Part shown: piece after piece, positions 33,596-42,179 of the stretch
Position numbering within the stretch: position 1 is the first letter of the stretch
Layout: each line of letters starts with the position of its first letter
Assembly (NCBI RefSeq): GCF_050433225.1
Contig: NZ_JBNPXQ010000001.1
Span: forward strand, 1,860,001-1,924,000
DNA: 64,000 bases
DNA from: Sphingomonas_D zeicaulis
Lineage (GTDB): Bacteria > Pseudomonadota > Alphaproteobacteria > Sphingomonadales > Sphingomonadaceae
Direction: 5' to 3'
Program-made: the position numbers and the translations under genes
The notes under the pieces: generated by a model
The model's input: the letters and a program-made list of their open reading frames with translations, nothing else
Told to the model about the DNA's origin: nothing
Databases searched by the model: none

Positions 33596-33692
33596 GGTCG
33601 TCCCGAGCGAAGTCGAGGGACGAGAGGACTCGTGCTGATGTTTGACCCGACTTTCGTGTGACTCGTCCCTCGACTTCGCTCGGAACGAACGG
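33596..33692. repeat. Inverted repeat with CCCGAGCGAAGTCGAGGGAC arms
   Basis: The left arm gtcgtcccgagcgaagtcga with gggacgag following (about 33597-33624) and the right arm ctcgtccctcgacttcgctc with ggaacgaac following (about 33663-33691) are inverted copies of each other, nested inside the outer pair that closes the gap between convergent genes. This GAGCGAAGTCGAGGGACGAG element is a familiar dispersed repeat of alphaproteobacterial genomes and can form a strong cruciform or bidirectional terminator. Confidence 0.65.
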
Positions 33693-33715
33693 GGTCGGGA
33701 TCCTGAGACACGCCC

Positions 33716-34219
33716 CTACCCCAGCCGCTTTTCCATCACATAATCGTCCATCACGAACCCGCCGCCGATATCCACCGTCACCGGCCCGCGCACGCTGAAC
33801 CCCGCGCGTTCGTAGACCGCTTTCGATCCGGTGTTGGCCTTCGCCACCATCAGCATGATCCGGTCGCAGCCAAATGCCCCCGCGCGGGCTTCGACATGGG
33901 CGATCATCAGCCGGCCAAGCCCCTGCCCGTGCCGCTCCGGCAACAGATAAAGCTGCTCCAGCTTCAGTTCGCCGGGCGCGCCGCTCGGGCCATAGCTGCA
34001 ATAGCCGACCAGGGCCTCACCATCGCGCAACAGGTCGAAGCCGCGATCGGCGGCGTCGACATAGGCGGCGAGGCCCGCTTCGGTGAAGCGCCGGTCGAGC
34101 ATATAATCGACCTGCGCCGCACCGATCAGCGGATCATAATGGGTGTGCCAGATGATCCGCGCGAGCGCGCCGGCCGACGCGAAGTCGGCCGGCGTCAGCG
34201 GATCCAGCCGGGCGGTCAT
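33716..34219 (-). CDS. GNAT-family N-acetyltransferase
   Basis: About 167 residues with a GNAT acetyl-CoA fold: LEQLYLLPERHGQGLGRLMI carries the Q/R-x-x-G-x-G/A pyrophosphate loop, followed by FGCDRIMLMVAKANTGSKAV and YERAGFSV, the usual motif B. The ATG at 34219 overlaps the gcvPB stop by four bases, so it is the last gene of the glycine cleavage transcript. The acceptor substrate is unknown; co-expression with glycine cleavage is suggestive but not explanatory. Confidence 0.85.
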   Translation of the reverse strand: MTARLDPLTPADFASAGALARIIWHTHYDPLIGAAQVDYMLDRRFTEAGLAAYVDAADRGFDLLRDGEALVGYCSYGPSGAPGELKLEQLYLLPERHGQGLGRLMIAHVEARAGAFGCDRIMLMVAKANTGSKAVYERAGFSVRGPVTVDIGGGFVMDDYVMEKRLG

Positions 34220-35784
34220 TCGGCCGCCGCGGCCACCTGAGCTTCCTTCCACACCAGCACCGGCTTGCGCGCTGCGAGCGTCTCGTCGAGCCGGCGGCGC
34301 GGGGCGAAGTGCGGGGCGCTCTTGAGCGCCTGGTCACCCGCCTTCGCGCGCTCCACGACATGGCGAAACGCGCCGATGAACTGGTCGAGCGAAGCCTTGC
34401 TCTCGGTCTCGGCCGGTTCGACCAGCATCGCGCCATGGATGACGAGCGGGAAATAGACCGTCATCGGGTGGAAACCCTCGTCGATCAAGCCCTTGGCAAC
34501 ATCCAGCGTCGAGAAGCCTTCGGCGAAGCCTTCGTCGCTGAACAGCGCCTCGTGCATGCACGGGCCGCTGCTGCCGAACGGCGCATCGAGCAGGTCGTCG
34601 AGGCTGCGCAGGATGTAATTGGCGTTGAGCACCGCATCCTCCGCCACCTGCCGCAGGCCATCGGCGCCGTGGCTGAGGATGTAGGTCAGCGCGCGGGTGA
34701 ACATGCCCATCTGGCCGTGGAAGGCAACCATGCGGCCGAAGCTCTGCGCGTGATGCTCGCCCGCCGTCTCTTCCTCGACCAGCACGAGGCCATGCTCGGT
34801 TTCCTCAACGAACGGCAGCGGCGCGAACGGCGCCAGCGCTTCCGAGAACACCACCGGCCCGGCACCCGGCCCGCCGCCGCCATGCGGCGTCGAGAAGGTC
34901 TTGTGCAGGTTGATGTGCATCGCATCGACGCCGAGATCGCCCGGCCGCACGCGGCCGACGATCGCGTTGAAGTTAGCGCCGTCGCAATAGACGAACGCGC
35001 CCACCGCATGCACGGCGTCCGCGATCTTCTTCATGTCCGGCTCGAACAGGCCGCAGGTGTTGGGGTTGGTGATCATCACCGCCGCAACATCAGGCCCCAG
35101 CCGTGCTTCGAGCGCGGCGAGATCGACACGTCCCGCGGCGGTCGCCGGAATATTCTCCACCCTGTAGCCGCAGAAGGCCGCGGTCGCCGGGTTGGTGCCA
35201 TGCGCACTTTCCGGCACGAGGATCACCGCGCGCGGATCGCCGCGCGCTTCCAGCGCGGAGCGGATCGCGAGCAGGCCGCACAACTCGCCATGCGCGCCTG
35301 CCTTCGGGCTCATCGACACCGCCGGCATGCCGGTCAGCGTCTTCAGCCAATGCGCGAGCTGATCGATCACGCCGAGCGCGCCCTGGATCGTGTCGATCGG
35401 CTGCATCGGGTGGAGATCGGCGAAGCCGGGCAGCCGCGCGACCTTCTCGTTCAGCCGCGGATTGTGCTTCATCGTGCACGAGCCGAGCGGGAACAGGCCG
35501 AGGTCGATCGCGTAATTCTGCCGGCTGAGGCGGGTATAATGCCGCATCGCCTCCGGCTCGGAGAGGCCCGGCAGACCGATCTCACGGTTGCGCTCAAGCC
35601 CGCCAAGGCGCGAGGCCACCTTGGGCGCCTCCGCCAGATCGACGCCGGTGGTCTCGGTGTCACCGATCTCGAAGATCAGCGCTTCCTCCAGCATCAGCCC
35701 GCGATTGCCGGTGAAGGTGCCAGCGGTGCCGCCGCCCTCGGCGCTGCCCATTTCGGGGCGCCAGCCGCTCTGGTTGATCGTCAT
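34216..35784 (-). CDS. gcvPB: Glycine dehydrogenase (decarboxylating) subunit 2, GcvPB
   Basis: The 522-residue second half of the P-protein, a PLP enzyme that decarboxylates glycine and passes the aminomethyl group to lipoyl-GcvH. The PLP lysine is about Lys295 in HINLHKTFSTPHGGGGPG; other conserved parts are LGSCTMKHNPRLNEKVARLP, AGAHGELCGLLAIRS and ESAHGTNPATAAFCGY. It overlaps gcvPA by four bases. Split P-protein genes are usual in this lineage. Confidence 0.97.
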   Translation of the reverse strand: MTINQSGWRPEMGSAEGGGTAGTFTGNRGLMLEEALIFEIGDTETTGVDLAEAPKVASRLGGLERNREIGLPGLSEPEAMRHYTRLSRQNYAIDLGLFPLGSCTMKHNPRLNEKVARLPGFADLHPMQPIDTIQGALGVIDQLAHWLKTLTGMPAVSMSPKAGAHGELCGLLAIRSALEARGDPRAVILVPESAHGTNPATAAFCGYRVENIPATAAGRVDLAALEARLGPDVAAVMITNPNTCGLFEPDMKKIADAVHAVGAFVYCDGANFNAIVGRVRPGDLGVDAMHINLHKTFSTPHGGGGPGAGPVVFSEALAPFAPLPFVEETEHGLVLVEEETAGEHHAQSFGRMVAFHGQMGMFTRALTYILSHGADGLRQVAEDAVLNANYILRSLDDLLDAPFGSSGPCMHEALFSDEGFAEGFSTLDVAKGLIDEGFHPMTVYFPLVIHGAMLVEPAETESKASLDQFIGAFRHVVERAKAGDQALKSAPHFAPRRRLDETLAARKPVLVWKEAQVAAAAE

Positions 35785-37139
35785 GCCAGCGCCTCCTCAA
35801 GGCCAGCGGCCAAGGCTTCGATATCTTCGGATGTGACGGTTTCGGTGACCGCGACGATCAGGCCGTCATGGAGCGCCATCTCGTCGGGGTAGAGCCGGCC
35901 GAGCGAAACGCCCGCCAGCACGCCCTTGTCCGCCAGCTTGCGGACGATCGGACGGGCTTCCTTGCCGAGCCGCACGGTGAACTCGTTGAAGAAGCCGTCA
36001 TTGACGACGGTCACGCCCGGCACCTTCGCCAGCCGATCCGCCGCCTGCACTGCGAGGCCATGGTTGAGCATGGCGAGATCGCGCAGCCCCTTCTCGCCGA
36101 GCAATGTGAGGTGGACGGTGAAGGCCAGCGCGCACAGCACGCTGGAGGTGCAGATGTTCGACGTCGCCTTTTCGCGGCGGATATGCTGCTCGCGCGTGGA
36201 AAGGGTCAGCACGAAGCCGCGCTTGCCTTCCGCATCCACCGTTTCGCCGGTCAGACGGCCGGGCATCTGGCGAACGAACTTCTCCTTGCACGCGAAAAGC
36301 CCGACATAGGGGCCGCCGAACTGCAGGCCGACGCCGAGCGACTGGCCCTCGCCGACGACGATGTCGGCGCCCATCTCGCCCGGCGACCGGATCGCACCCA
36401 GCGCCAGCGGCTCGGTGACGACGGCGACCAGCAGCGCGCCCTTTTCATGCGCGCGCGCCGCGATCGGCGCGAGGTCGGTGATGCGGCCGAGAATGTCCGG
36501 ATACTGGACGACGACGCAGCTGGTCTCGCCATCGATCGCGTCGAGCAGCGCCTGCGCGTCGGTCTCCGCGGTCAGACTCGGCGCACCGGTGACCAGCGTG
36601 TCGCCGGTGAAGCGCGCCATCGTGTTCGCGACCGACACATAATGCGGGTGCAGGCCTGTGGAGAGGATCGCCTTGCCGCGCTTGGTGACGCGGCGGGCCA
36701 TCGTGATCGCCTCCCAGCAGGCGGTCGAGCCGTCATACATGGACGCATTGGCGACGTCGCAGCCGAGCAGCCGCGCAACCTGCGTCTGGAACTCGAACAG
36801 CACCTGCAAGGTGCCCTGCGCGATTTCAGGCTGGTACGGCGTGTAGGCGGTCAGGAACTCGCCGCGCTGAATGATGTGGTCGGCCGTCGCCGGCACATGG
36901 TGGCGATAGGCGCCCGCACCCAGGAAGAAGGGCGCCTGCCCCGCCGACAGGTTCTTCGCCGCGAGCGCGGACATGTGGCGTTCGACCGCCATCTCGCTGG
37001 CGTGGTTCGGCAAGCCCGAAACCGGGCCATCGAGCCGCGCCTCTTCGGGCACGTCCACGAACAGATCGTCGATCGAGGCGGCGCCGACCTTGGCGAGCAT
37101 CGCCTGGCGGTCGGCCTGCTGGAGGGGAAGGTAACGCAT
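35781..37139 (-). CDS. gcvPA: Glycine dehydrogenase (decarboxylating) subunit 1, GcvPA
   Basis: At 452 residues this is the first half of the split P-protein: MRYLPLQQADRQAMLAKVGA, FLGAGAYRHHVPATADHIIQ, TAYTPYQPEIAQGTLQVLFE and NASMYDGSTACWEAITMA are typical. It forms a heterotetramer with GcvPB in the cytoplasm. The gene starts three bases after the gcvH stop and is part of the riboswitch-led gcv operon. Confidence 0.97.
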   Translation of the reverse strand: MRYLPLQQADRQAMLAKVGAASIDDLFVDVPEEARLDGPVSGLPNHASEMAVERHMSALAAKNLSAGQAPFFLGAGAYRHHVPATADHIIQRGEFLTAYTPYQPEIAQGTLQVLFEFQTQVARLLGCDVANASMYDGSTACWEAITMARRVTKRGKAILSTGLHPHYVSVANTMARFTGDTLVTGAPSLTAETDAQALLDAIDGETSCVVVQYPDILGRITDLAPIAARAHEKGALLVAVVTEPLALGAIRSPGEMGADIVVGEGQSLGVGLQFGGPYVGLFACKEKFVRQMPGRLTGETVDAEGKRGFVLTLSTREQHIRREKATSNICTSSVLCALAFTVHLTLLGEKGLRDLAMLNHGLAVQAADRLAKVPGVTVVNDGFFNEFTVRLGKEARPIVRKLADKGVLAGVSLGRLYPDEMALHDGLIVAVTETVTSEDIEALAAGLEEALA

Positions 37140-37142
37140 CGA

Positions 37143-37514
37143 TCAGAGCTTCTCGACGAACGCCTGGTAGGCGGCCTCGTCCATCAGGCCATCGAGCTCA
37201 CCCGCATCCGCCAAGGTCAGCTTGAAGAACCAGCCTTCGCCCTCGGGATCGGAATTGACCAGCGCCGGCTCGTCCGCCAGCGCCGCATTGCCCTCGATCA
37301 CCGTGCCGGAAACCGGCGCATAGACGTCAGACGCGGCCTTCACCGATTCCACCACCGCGGCGTCATCGCCCTTGGAGACGGTCTTGCCGGCTTCCGGCAC
37401 ATCGACGAACACGATGTCGCCGAGCTGGCTCTGCGCATAATCGGTGATGCCTACGGTCGCGACCTCGCCATCGACGTCGATCCACTCATGCTCATCAGTG
37501 AAATAACGGCTCAT
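37143..37514 (-). CDS. gcvH: Glycine cleavage system H protein
   Basis: A 123-residue lipoyl carrier protein. The sequence SRYFTDEHEWIDVDGEVATV is the usual start, and the lipoylated lysine is about Lys59 in AVVESVKAASDVYAPVSG. It shuttles the methylamine group between the P, T and L proteins. The ATG at 37512-37514 overlaps the gcvT stop (ATGA); an open extension upstream is only the antisense-like end of gcvT in another frame. Confidence 0.97.
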   Translation of the reverse strand: MSRYFTDEHEWIDVDGEVATVGITDYAQSQLGDIVFVDVPEAGKTVSKGDDAAVVESVKAASDVYAPVSGTVIEGNAALADEPALVNSDPEGEGWFFKLTLADAGELDGLMDEAAYQAFVEKL

Positions 37515-38662
37515 TTGGCTGCTCCCTTGCGGTGATAATTGTGGGGGATGAACGGCATGCTGGTGACCGTGCAATCATGGATCTTACCGCGCTGGCTGAC
37601 GCGGATCGTGGCGCCGGGTACGGCGCTGGCGACGGGCACATAGGCCATCGCGATCGGCCCGCCGAGGCTGGGCGAATGGCCGCCGCTGGTGACGCGGCCA
37701 ACCTCGCTGCCCTCGCTATCGAGCACCACGGCGCCTTCTCGCACTGGCTGACGCCCGTCGACGAACAGACCAACGCGCTTCAGGGTCGCGCCATCGGCGA
37801 GTTCGGCAAGCACGCGATCGGCGCCCATGAAGCCGCCCTGCTCGCGGCGGCGCTTCGAAATGGCGAAACCGAGATCGGCCGCGATCGGCGTCGTCTCCGG
37901 ATCGAGATCATGGCCGTACAGCGGCAGCCCGGCTTCGAGGCGCAGCGAATCCCGCGCGCCCAAGCCGATCGGCTTCACCTCGGGCTCGCCGGTCAGCAGC
38001 GTCGCGACTGCTTCGGCGGCCTCGGCGGGGATCGAGATCTCGAACCCGTCTTCGCCGGTATAGCCCGAGCGGCTGATCCAGGCTTCGACACCGGCGATGG
38101 TGAAGCGGCCGCCGGTCATGAACGTCAGCGCGTCGAGGCCCTGCTCGCCGGTAACGTGGCGAGCGAGCGCTTCCGCCGCCTTCGGGCCCTGCAGCGCCAG
38201 CAGCGCATGGTCCTCGAGATGGTTCATGTTGATCTCGTCGGGCAGATGCTCACGCAGCCAGCCGATATCGTCATGCTTCACCGCGCCGTTGACGACCATG
38301 TAGATGCCATCGGCCCAGCGCGTGAGCATGAGATCGTCGAGAATGCCGCCGCTTTCGTCGAGCAGCAGCGAATAGCGCATGCGGCTCGGCTTCAGCCCGG
38401 CGATGTCGGCGGGAAGCACGGCTTCCAGCGCCTCGTCCAGCCCTTCGCCGGAAAGGAAGATCTGGCCCATATGGCTGACGTCGAACAGCCCGGCATGCTC
38501 GCGCGTCCAGAGATGCTCGGCGAGGATGCCCTCATACTGGATCGGCATCTGATAGCCGGCGAAATCCACCATCCGCGCGCCCTGCGCGCGGTGCCAGCCG
38601 TCGAGCGGCAGGATGGGCTGTTCGATATCGTCTTCGGCTACGTCCGCCACGCGCGTCTCCAT
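37511..38662 (-). CDS. gcvT: Glycine cleavage system T protein (aminomethyltransferase)
   Basis: About 383 residues with the GcvT fold: HRAQGARMVDFAGYQMPIQY, GLFDVSHMGQI with the conserved Asp, SGYTGEDGFEISIP and RDSLRLEAGLPLYGHDLDPE, ending in VTSMPFIPHNYHRKGAAK. It transfers the methylene group from lipoyl-GcvH to tetrahydrofolate. ATG at 38662 is preferred, since the earlier in-frame ATG at 38704 lies immediately next to the riboswitch and has no ribosome site. First gene of gcvT-H-PA-PB. Confidence 0.95.
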   Translation of the reverse strand: METRVADVAEDDIEQPILPLDGWHRAQGARMVDFAGYQMPIQYEGILAEHLWTREHAGLFDVSHMGQIFLSGEGLDEALEAVLPADIAGLKPSRMRYSLLLDESGGILDDLMLTRWADGIYMVVNGAVKHDDIGWLREHLPDEINMNHLEDHALLALQGPKAAEALARHVTGEQGLDALTFMTGGRFTIAGVEAWISRSGYTGEDGFEISIPAEAAEAVATLLTGEPEVKPIGLGARDSLRLEAGLPLYGHDLDPETTPIAADLGFAISKRRREQGGFMGADRVLAELADGATLKRVGLFVDGRQPVREGAVVLDSEGSEVGRVTSGGHSPSLGGPIAMAYVPVASAVPGATIRVSQRGKIHDCTVTSMPFIPHNYHRKGAAK

Positions 38663-38711
38663 GTCAGCAAGGTCACCGGACACAGGACGGCCATGCCGTC
38701 CCAATGATCCG

Positions 38712-38898
38712 ATACCCCCTCTGTCACGGGACCTGAGAGCTTTGACCCGGACGTGCCGGGCTTACCCCTTCGGTGGCCCGGCTTTCACCGGACGCTTTCC
38801 AGAGTGTCGACTGTCCGCGCGGTCCTTTGACCTGAGAGATTCCGGGGCGGTTGCTCCTTCGGCGGCGACACCGGCGAACCGGCACCACGCTCTCCCGC
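38712..38898 (-). promoter_or_regulatory. Tandem glycine riboswitch
   Basis: Directly upstream of gcvT, the minus strand carries two aptamers in series. The first has GGGAGAG (near 38890-38896), CCGAAGGAGCAA (38851-38862) and ATCTCTCAGGTCAAAGGACC (38821-38840). The second has CCACCGAAGGGGTAAG (38761-38776) and GCTCTCAGGTCCCGTGACAG with AGGGGG following to about 38716. These match the conserved cores of cooperative tandem glycine riboswitches, which switch gcv operons on when glycine is high. No separate -10/-35 was assigned. Confidence 0.92.
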
Positions 38899-39039
38899 GC
38901 GTCCATCCACCGTTTGACCGGTGGCGACGGGCCGACGCTTGGCCCGGCGCATGATTCGAGTCAATCGCGATGTTGCGACGCGGTGTGCGGGGGCGGTGGA
39001 TTGGTGTCCTTCGTCCCCGCCCACCGTCAGCGGGATGGA

Positions 39040-41241
39040 TCAGAAATCCACGGTCGCCGACAACCACAATCGCCGTGGTTCCATAAGGTTCGCATAGGCC
39101 GAGGTATAGGTCACTGCGCCACTGCTCTCGTAAGGCAGGTAGCCGGTGAAATCCTTGTCGAACACGTTGTAGACCGCAGCGCCCAGCCGCACGACCGGGG
39201 TCAGTTCGTAGTTCGCGCCGAGGTGGAACTGCGAATAGCCCTTGAAGCTGCCCAGCGCGTCCTGCGCCGCGCCGGCGCCGCGATAGCGCCTGGAGCGGAT
39301 CTCGGCGCGCAGCCACGTCGCCAGCTTGTCGGTGACGCGCCAGCGCAGATTGCCGTTCACCATATGCCTGGGGGTGTTGACCAGCGGCTCGCCAGCTTCG
39401 GCCCCGCTCTTCTGCTCGCTCTCTGTATAGGTGTAGTTGAGGCCGAGCGTCACTTCGGGCGAGAACTCGAAGCGCACTGCGGCCTCTACGCCGCGGGTCA
39501 CCGCCTCGTCGACATTGACGGTCTGGCCGAAATTCTCCGCGCGCGGGAATTCGCCGAGGTTGAGGCAGCCCGGCCGATCGCGCTGGACGGACCAGGTGCA
39601 GTTCGGGATCGGCGTACCGGCGGCGATCTTGTCCTTGAACTCGTTGTTGAAGACGGTGACGTTGCCCGAGAAGAAGCCGCCATCGTCATAATAGACGCCG
39701 AATTCGGCCGAGGTGCTGGTTTCCGGCTTCAGCCCCGGCGTGCCGATCTGCGGGATCGTTCCCTGCCCGCCGAAGCCGACGATGCCGGGCGCGATCTGGT
39801 CGAGCCGCGGGGTCTTGAAGCCGCGGCTGACGCCGCCTTTCACGGTGAACGCGTCGGTGACCGACCACACCGCATAGGCGCGCGGCGAGAATTTGCCACC
39901 GAACGTCTCATGGTCGTCGTACCGGCCGCCCACCGTCAGCGAGAGATCGGGAATGATCTTCCACTCCGCCTCGCCGAACAGCGCCCATTGCACGAACTCA
40001 TATTTGTCGACTGCGACGCCATCGACCATCTCCGCCTTCCAATATTGGCCGCCGACCGTGACAGTGAGCGGATCGAGCGGGATGATCGCGCGGGTGTCGG
40101 CGATGGTGTTGGTCGCCTTCAGTTCGCGCGCTTCGCCCGCCACCTTGCCGGGCGTGCCGGGCGGGATGGTGCGGCCGAACGTCTCGGTGATATTGCGCGT
40201 CAGCGTCGTGTCGATCATCGCGAAACCGGCGCGCCAGCTATGCGCCAGCACATAATTGTCGCGGTTGAACTTCATTTCCGGGCCATAGCCGCCCTGCACC
40301 GTGCCGGTGCCGAGTTGAGAATCCGAATTGTCGTACCACTGGCGGTTGAAGTCCGCCTCGAACCAGACGTCATGATCGGGATGCGGGGTAAGCGTCACTC
40401 GACCGCCGACGGTATAGATTTCCGATTCCACCGGGCTCGGCCCGCGCTTGCTGACCTCCACCGGGTCGCCCGATACATCGTCGTAGCTGAGGTCGGCGGC
40501 CTCGCGGTAGAAATAGGAACCGCGCACGGTGAGGCCGATCAGATCCTTGACGATCGGCCCCTGGAAATAGGCGTTGCCCGAATATTGATTGCCGAAATCG
40601 CTGTCTTCCTGAAGCGTCGTCTCGGCGGTGGCGGTGCCCGCCCAGCGCGCACCAACCTTGCGCGTGATCAGGTTGACGACGCCGCCCATCGCGTCCGAAC
40701 CGTACAGCGTGGACATCGGTCCGCGGACGATCTCGATCCGGTCGATCGCCGAAAAAGGTGGCAGGAAGCTCGTCGAGGTCTCGCCGAAGCCGTTGGGGGT
40801 GACATTACCCGGCGCGTTCTGGCGGCGGCCGTCGACCAGGACGAGCGTATAGTCGCTCGGCATGCCGCGGATCGAGATGTTGAGGCCCCCGGTCTTGCCC
40901 GCGGTCTGCCCGACATCGACGCCCTCGACGTTGACCAGCGCTTCCGCAAGGCTGCCGAAGCGGCGCTCCTGCAATTCCTCGCGGCCGATCACGCTGATAC
41001 TCGCCGGGGCATCAACCAGCTTCTGCTCGAAACCGGCGGCGGTGACGACGATCTCATCCCCGCTCGTCGCGACGCCCGAACGACGCTTGCCGTCGTCGCG
41101 CTCGGCATCCTCCGCCGCCGTATCATTGACGGTGCGCGTGCGATCCTGCGCCGCTGCCTGCGACGCGGTGAACAGCGTGATCGCGACCATGCTGGCGCGC
41201 GTCATCGTTCGGCGCGAACGCCGTTCGGAGAAGCGAAGCAT
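39040..41241 (-). CDS. TonB-dependent receptor, FepA/CirA type
   Basis: A 733-residue receptor. It has a signal peptide (start MLRFSERRSRR, hydrophobic MVAITLFTASQAAAQ), the plug motif DEIVVTAAGFEQ at about residue 62, RGMPSDYTLVLVDGRRQN and RIEIVRGPMSTLYGSDAMGG, and a barrel ending SAYANLMEPRRLWLSATVDF. Plug and size resemble the catecholate/colicin I (FepA-CirA) and metallophore receptor group, so iron or another metal chelate is the likely cargo. GGGGG stands six bases before the ATG. An AT-rich element resembling a Fur site lies just upstream. Confidence 0.92.
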   Translation of the reverse strand: MLRFSERRSRRTMTRASMVAITLFTASQAAAQDRTRTVNDTAAEDAERDDGKRRSGVATSGDEIVVTAAGFEQKLVDAPASISVIGREELQERRFGSLAEALVNVEGVDVGQTAGKTGGLNISIRGMPSDYTLVLVDGRRQNAPGNVTPNGFGETSTSFLPPFSAIDRIEIVRGPMSTLYGSDAMGGVVNLITRKVGARWAGTATAETTLQEDSDFGNQYSGNAYFQGPIVKDLIGLTVRGSYFYREAADLSYDDVSGDPVEVSKRGPSPVESEIYTVGGRVTLTPHPDHDVWFEADFNRQWYDNSDSQLGTGTVQGGYGPEMKFNRDNYVLAHSWRAGFAMIDTTLTRNITETFGRTIPPGTPGKVAGEARELKATNTIADTRAIIPLDPLTVTVGGQYWKAEMVDGVAVDKYEFVQWALFGEAEWKIIPDLSLTVGGRYDDHETFGGKFSPRAYAVWSVTDAFTVKGGVSRGFKTPRLDQIAPGIVGFGGQGTIPQIGTPGLKPETSTSAEFGVYYDDGGFFSGNVTVFNNEFKDKIAAGTPIPNCTWSVQRDRPGCLNLGEFPRAENFGQTVNVDEAVTRGVEAAVRFEFSPEVTLGLNYTYTESEQKSGAEAGEPLVNTPRHMVNGNLRWRVTDKLATWLRAEIRSRRYRGAGAAQDALGSFKGYSQFHLGANYELTPVVRLGAAVYNVFDKDFTGYLPYESSGAVTYTSAYANLMEPRRLWLSATVDF

Positions 41242-41257
41242 CTTATACCCCCTTAGC

Positions 41258-41275
41258 TAATGCAATTGATTATCA
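41258..41275. promoter_or_regulatory. AT-rich Fur-like element upstream of the TonB receptor
   Basis: taatgcaattgattatca lies 17 bases upstream of the receptor start codon. It contains GATTATCA and is partly symmetric around CAATTG, as expected for a degenerate Fur or similar metal-regulator site. Evidence is weak beyond context. Confidence 0.35.
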
Positions 41276-41388
41276 AACGCCCGAGGCGCAGTTGCCTCAG
41301 CCGCAACAGGGGGTCAATTCGGAATAAGATATGGAAAAGCTGAGACAATATTTGTCACAAAGCCATCCTTTGATACAATCTCGAGCGC

Positions 41389-42105
41389 TTACAGTCGCAA
41401 AACCACCGTGACGGATGCGACATGGCGCACGCTGTTGCGCCCCGCATCGAAGCCGGTCTGGTTGAGGTAGCCGGGCTCCACCACGACGCGTCGTCCCGCC
41501 GGCACCTGCACACCGACGAAGCTGAGCATCAGCGCCGACCCCGCCGGTCCCGACCATTCGGTGCGGTTAAAACCGTGGAAATATTCGTTCCAGGCCACAG
41601 CGCGGACACCGCTTCGCGTCACCGGGACCTCCAGCCTCGTGAGTTGCCGCAGCCGCCACGACACGCCATCGCGGCGCTCTCGCACGCGCGTTTCAAGCCG
41701 GCTTCGTAACATCAGGGTCAGCCCGCCCGGTGCCACCGCCTTGCGGAAGACGATATCCTGCACCGCGCGATGTTCGACCTGCGCGGGTGCGGCGCCGGGG
41801 TCGATGCGCGTCCAGGTATAGCCGCCGCCGATTGACAGATCGTCGTCAAGCCGGACGAGCAGAACAGCCCGATAGAGTTGCCTCCCGAGATGCGATCCAT
41901 CGTCGGTAAGCTGCAGCACCGCGTCCGCCCTGAGATCGAGCCGCTTGGCGACCGGCACGACCACGGTTAGCGACGGCCAGGCCTGCGCATCACTGTGCAT
42001 CGTCTGCGCACCGGATTGCGTCGGGCACGACCATGCACCCAGCGCCACAAGGATCGAAAGCGCGGGCGCCAGCCCGAAGGATGGCGCGACGATCAAGGCT
42101 TGCAT
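41389..42105 (-). CDS. DUF2490 family outer-membrane-like protein
   Basis: A 238-residue exported protein with a signal peptide ending in SGAQ and then about ten amphipathic strands (AWPSLTVVVPVAKRLDLRAD, LYRAVLLVRLDDDLSIGGGY, VRAVAWNEYFHGFNRTEWSG, ending in HVASVTVVLRL), the pattern of the DUF2490 family, predicted small outer-membrane beta-barrels. It stands between a TonB receptor and the amidohydrolase genes, all on the minus strand, but is separated by gaps, so shared function is uncertain. Confidence 0.75.
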   Translation of the reverse strand: MQALIVAPSFGLAPALSILVALGAWSCPTQSGAQTMHSDAQAWPSLTVVVPVAKRLDLRADAVLQLTDDGSHLGRQLYRAVLLVRLDDDLSIGGGYTWTRIDPGAAPAQVEHRAVQDIVFRKAVAPGGLTLMLRSRLETRVRERRDGVSWRLRQLTRLEVPVTRSGVRAVAWNEYFHGFNRTEWSGPAGSALMLSFVGVQVPAGRRVVVEPGYLNQTGFDAGRNSVRHVASVTVVLRL

Positions 42106-42179
42106 ACGTCACCTGCCGGGCAACCTATGGCGTTGTACGCCATTCACCCGGCCGGCGACGTTAAAAGTGGTTGCGCGTC

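Noticed and set aside
34309..37535. Long plus-strand frames across gcvPB, gcvPA and gcvH
   Set aside because: All lie antisense to the glycine cleavage genes, which carry their PLP and lipoyl motifs on the minus strand.
38663..38704. Longer GcvT start at 38704
   Set aside because: This ATG lies at the edge of the riboswitch and has no Shine-Dalgarno; the ATG at 38662 fits GcvT homology better.
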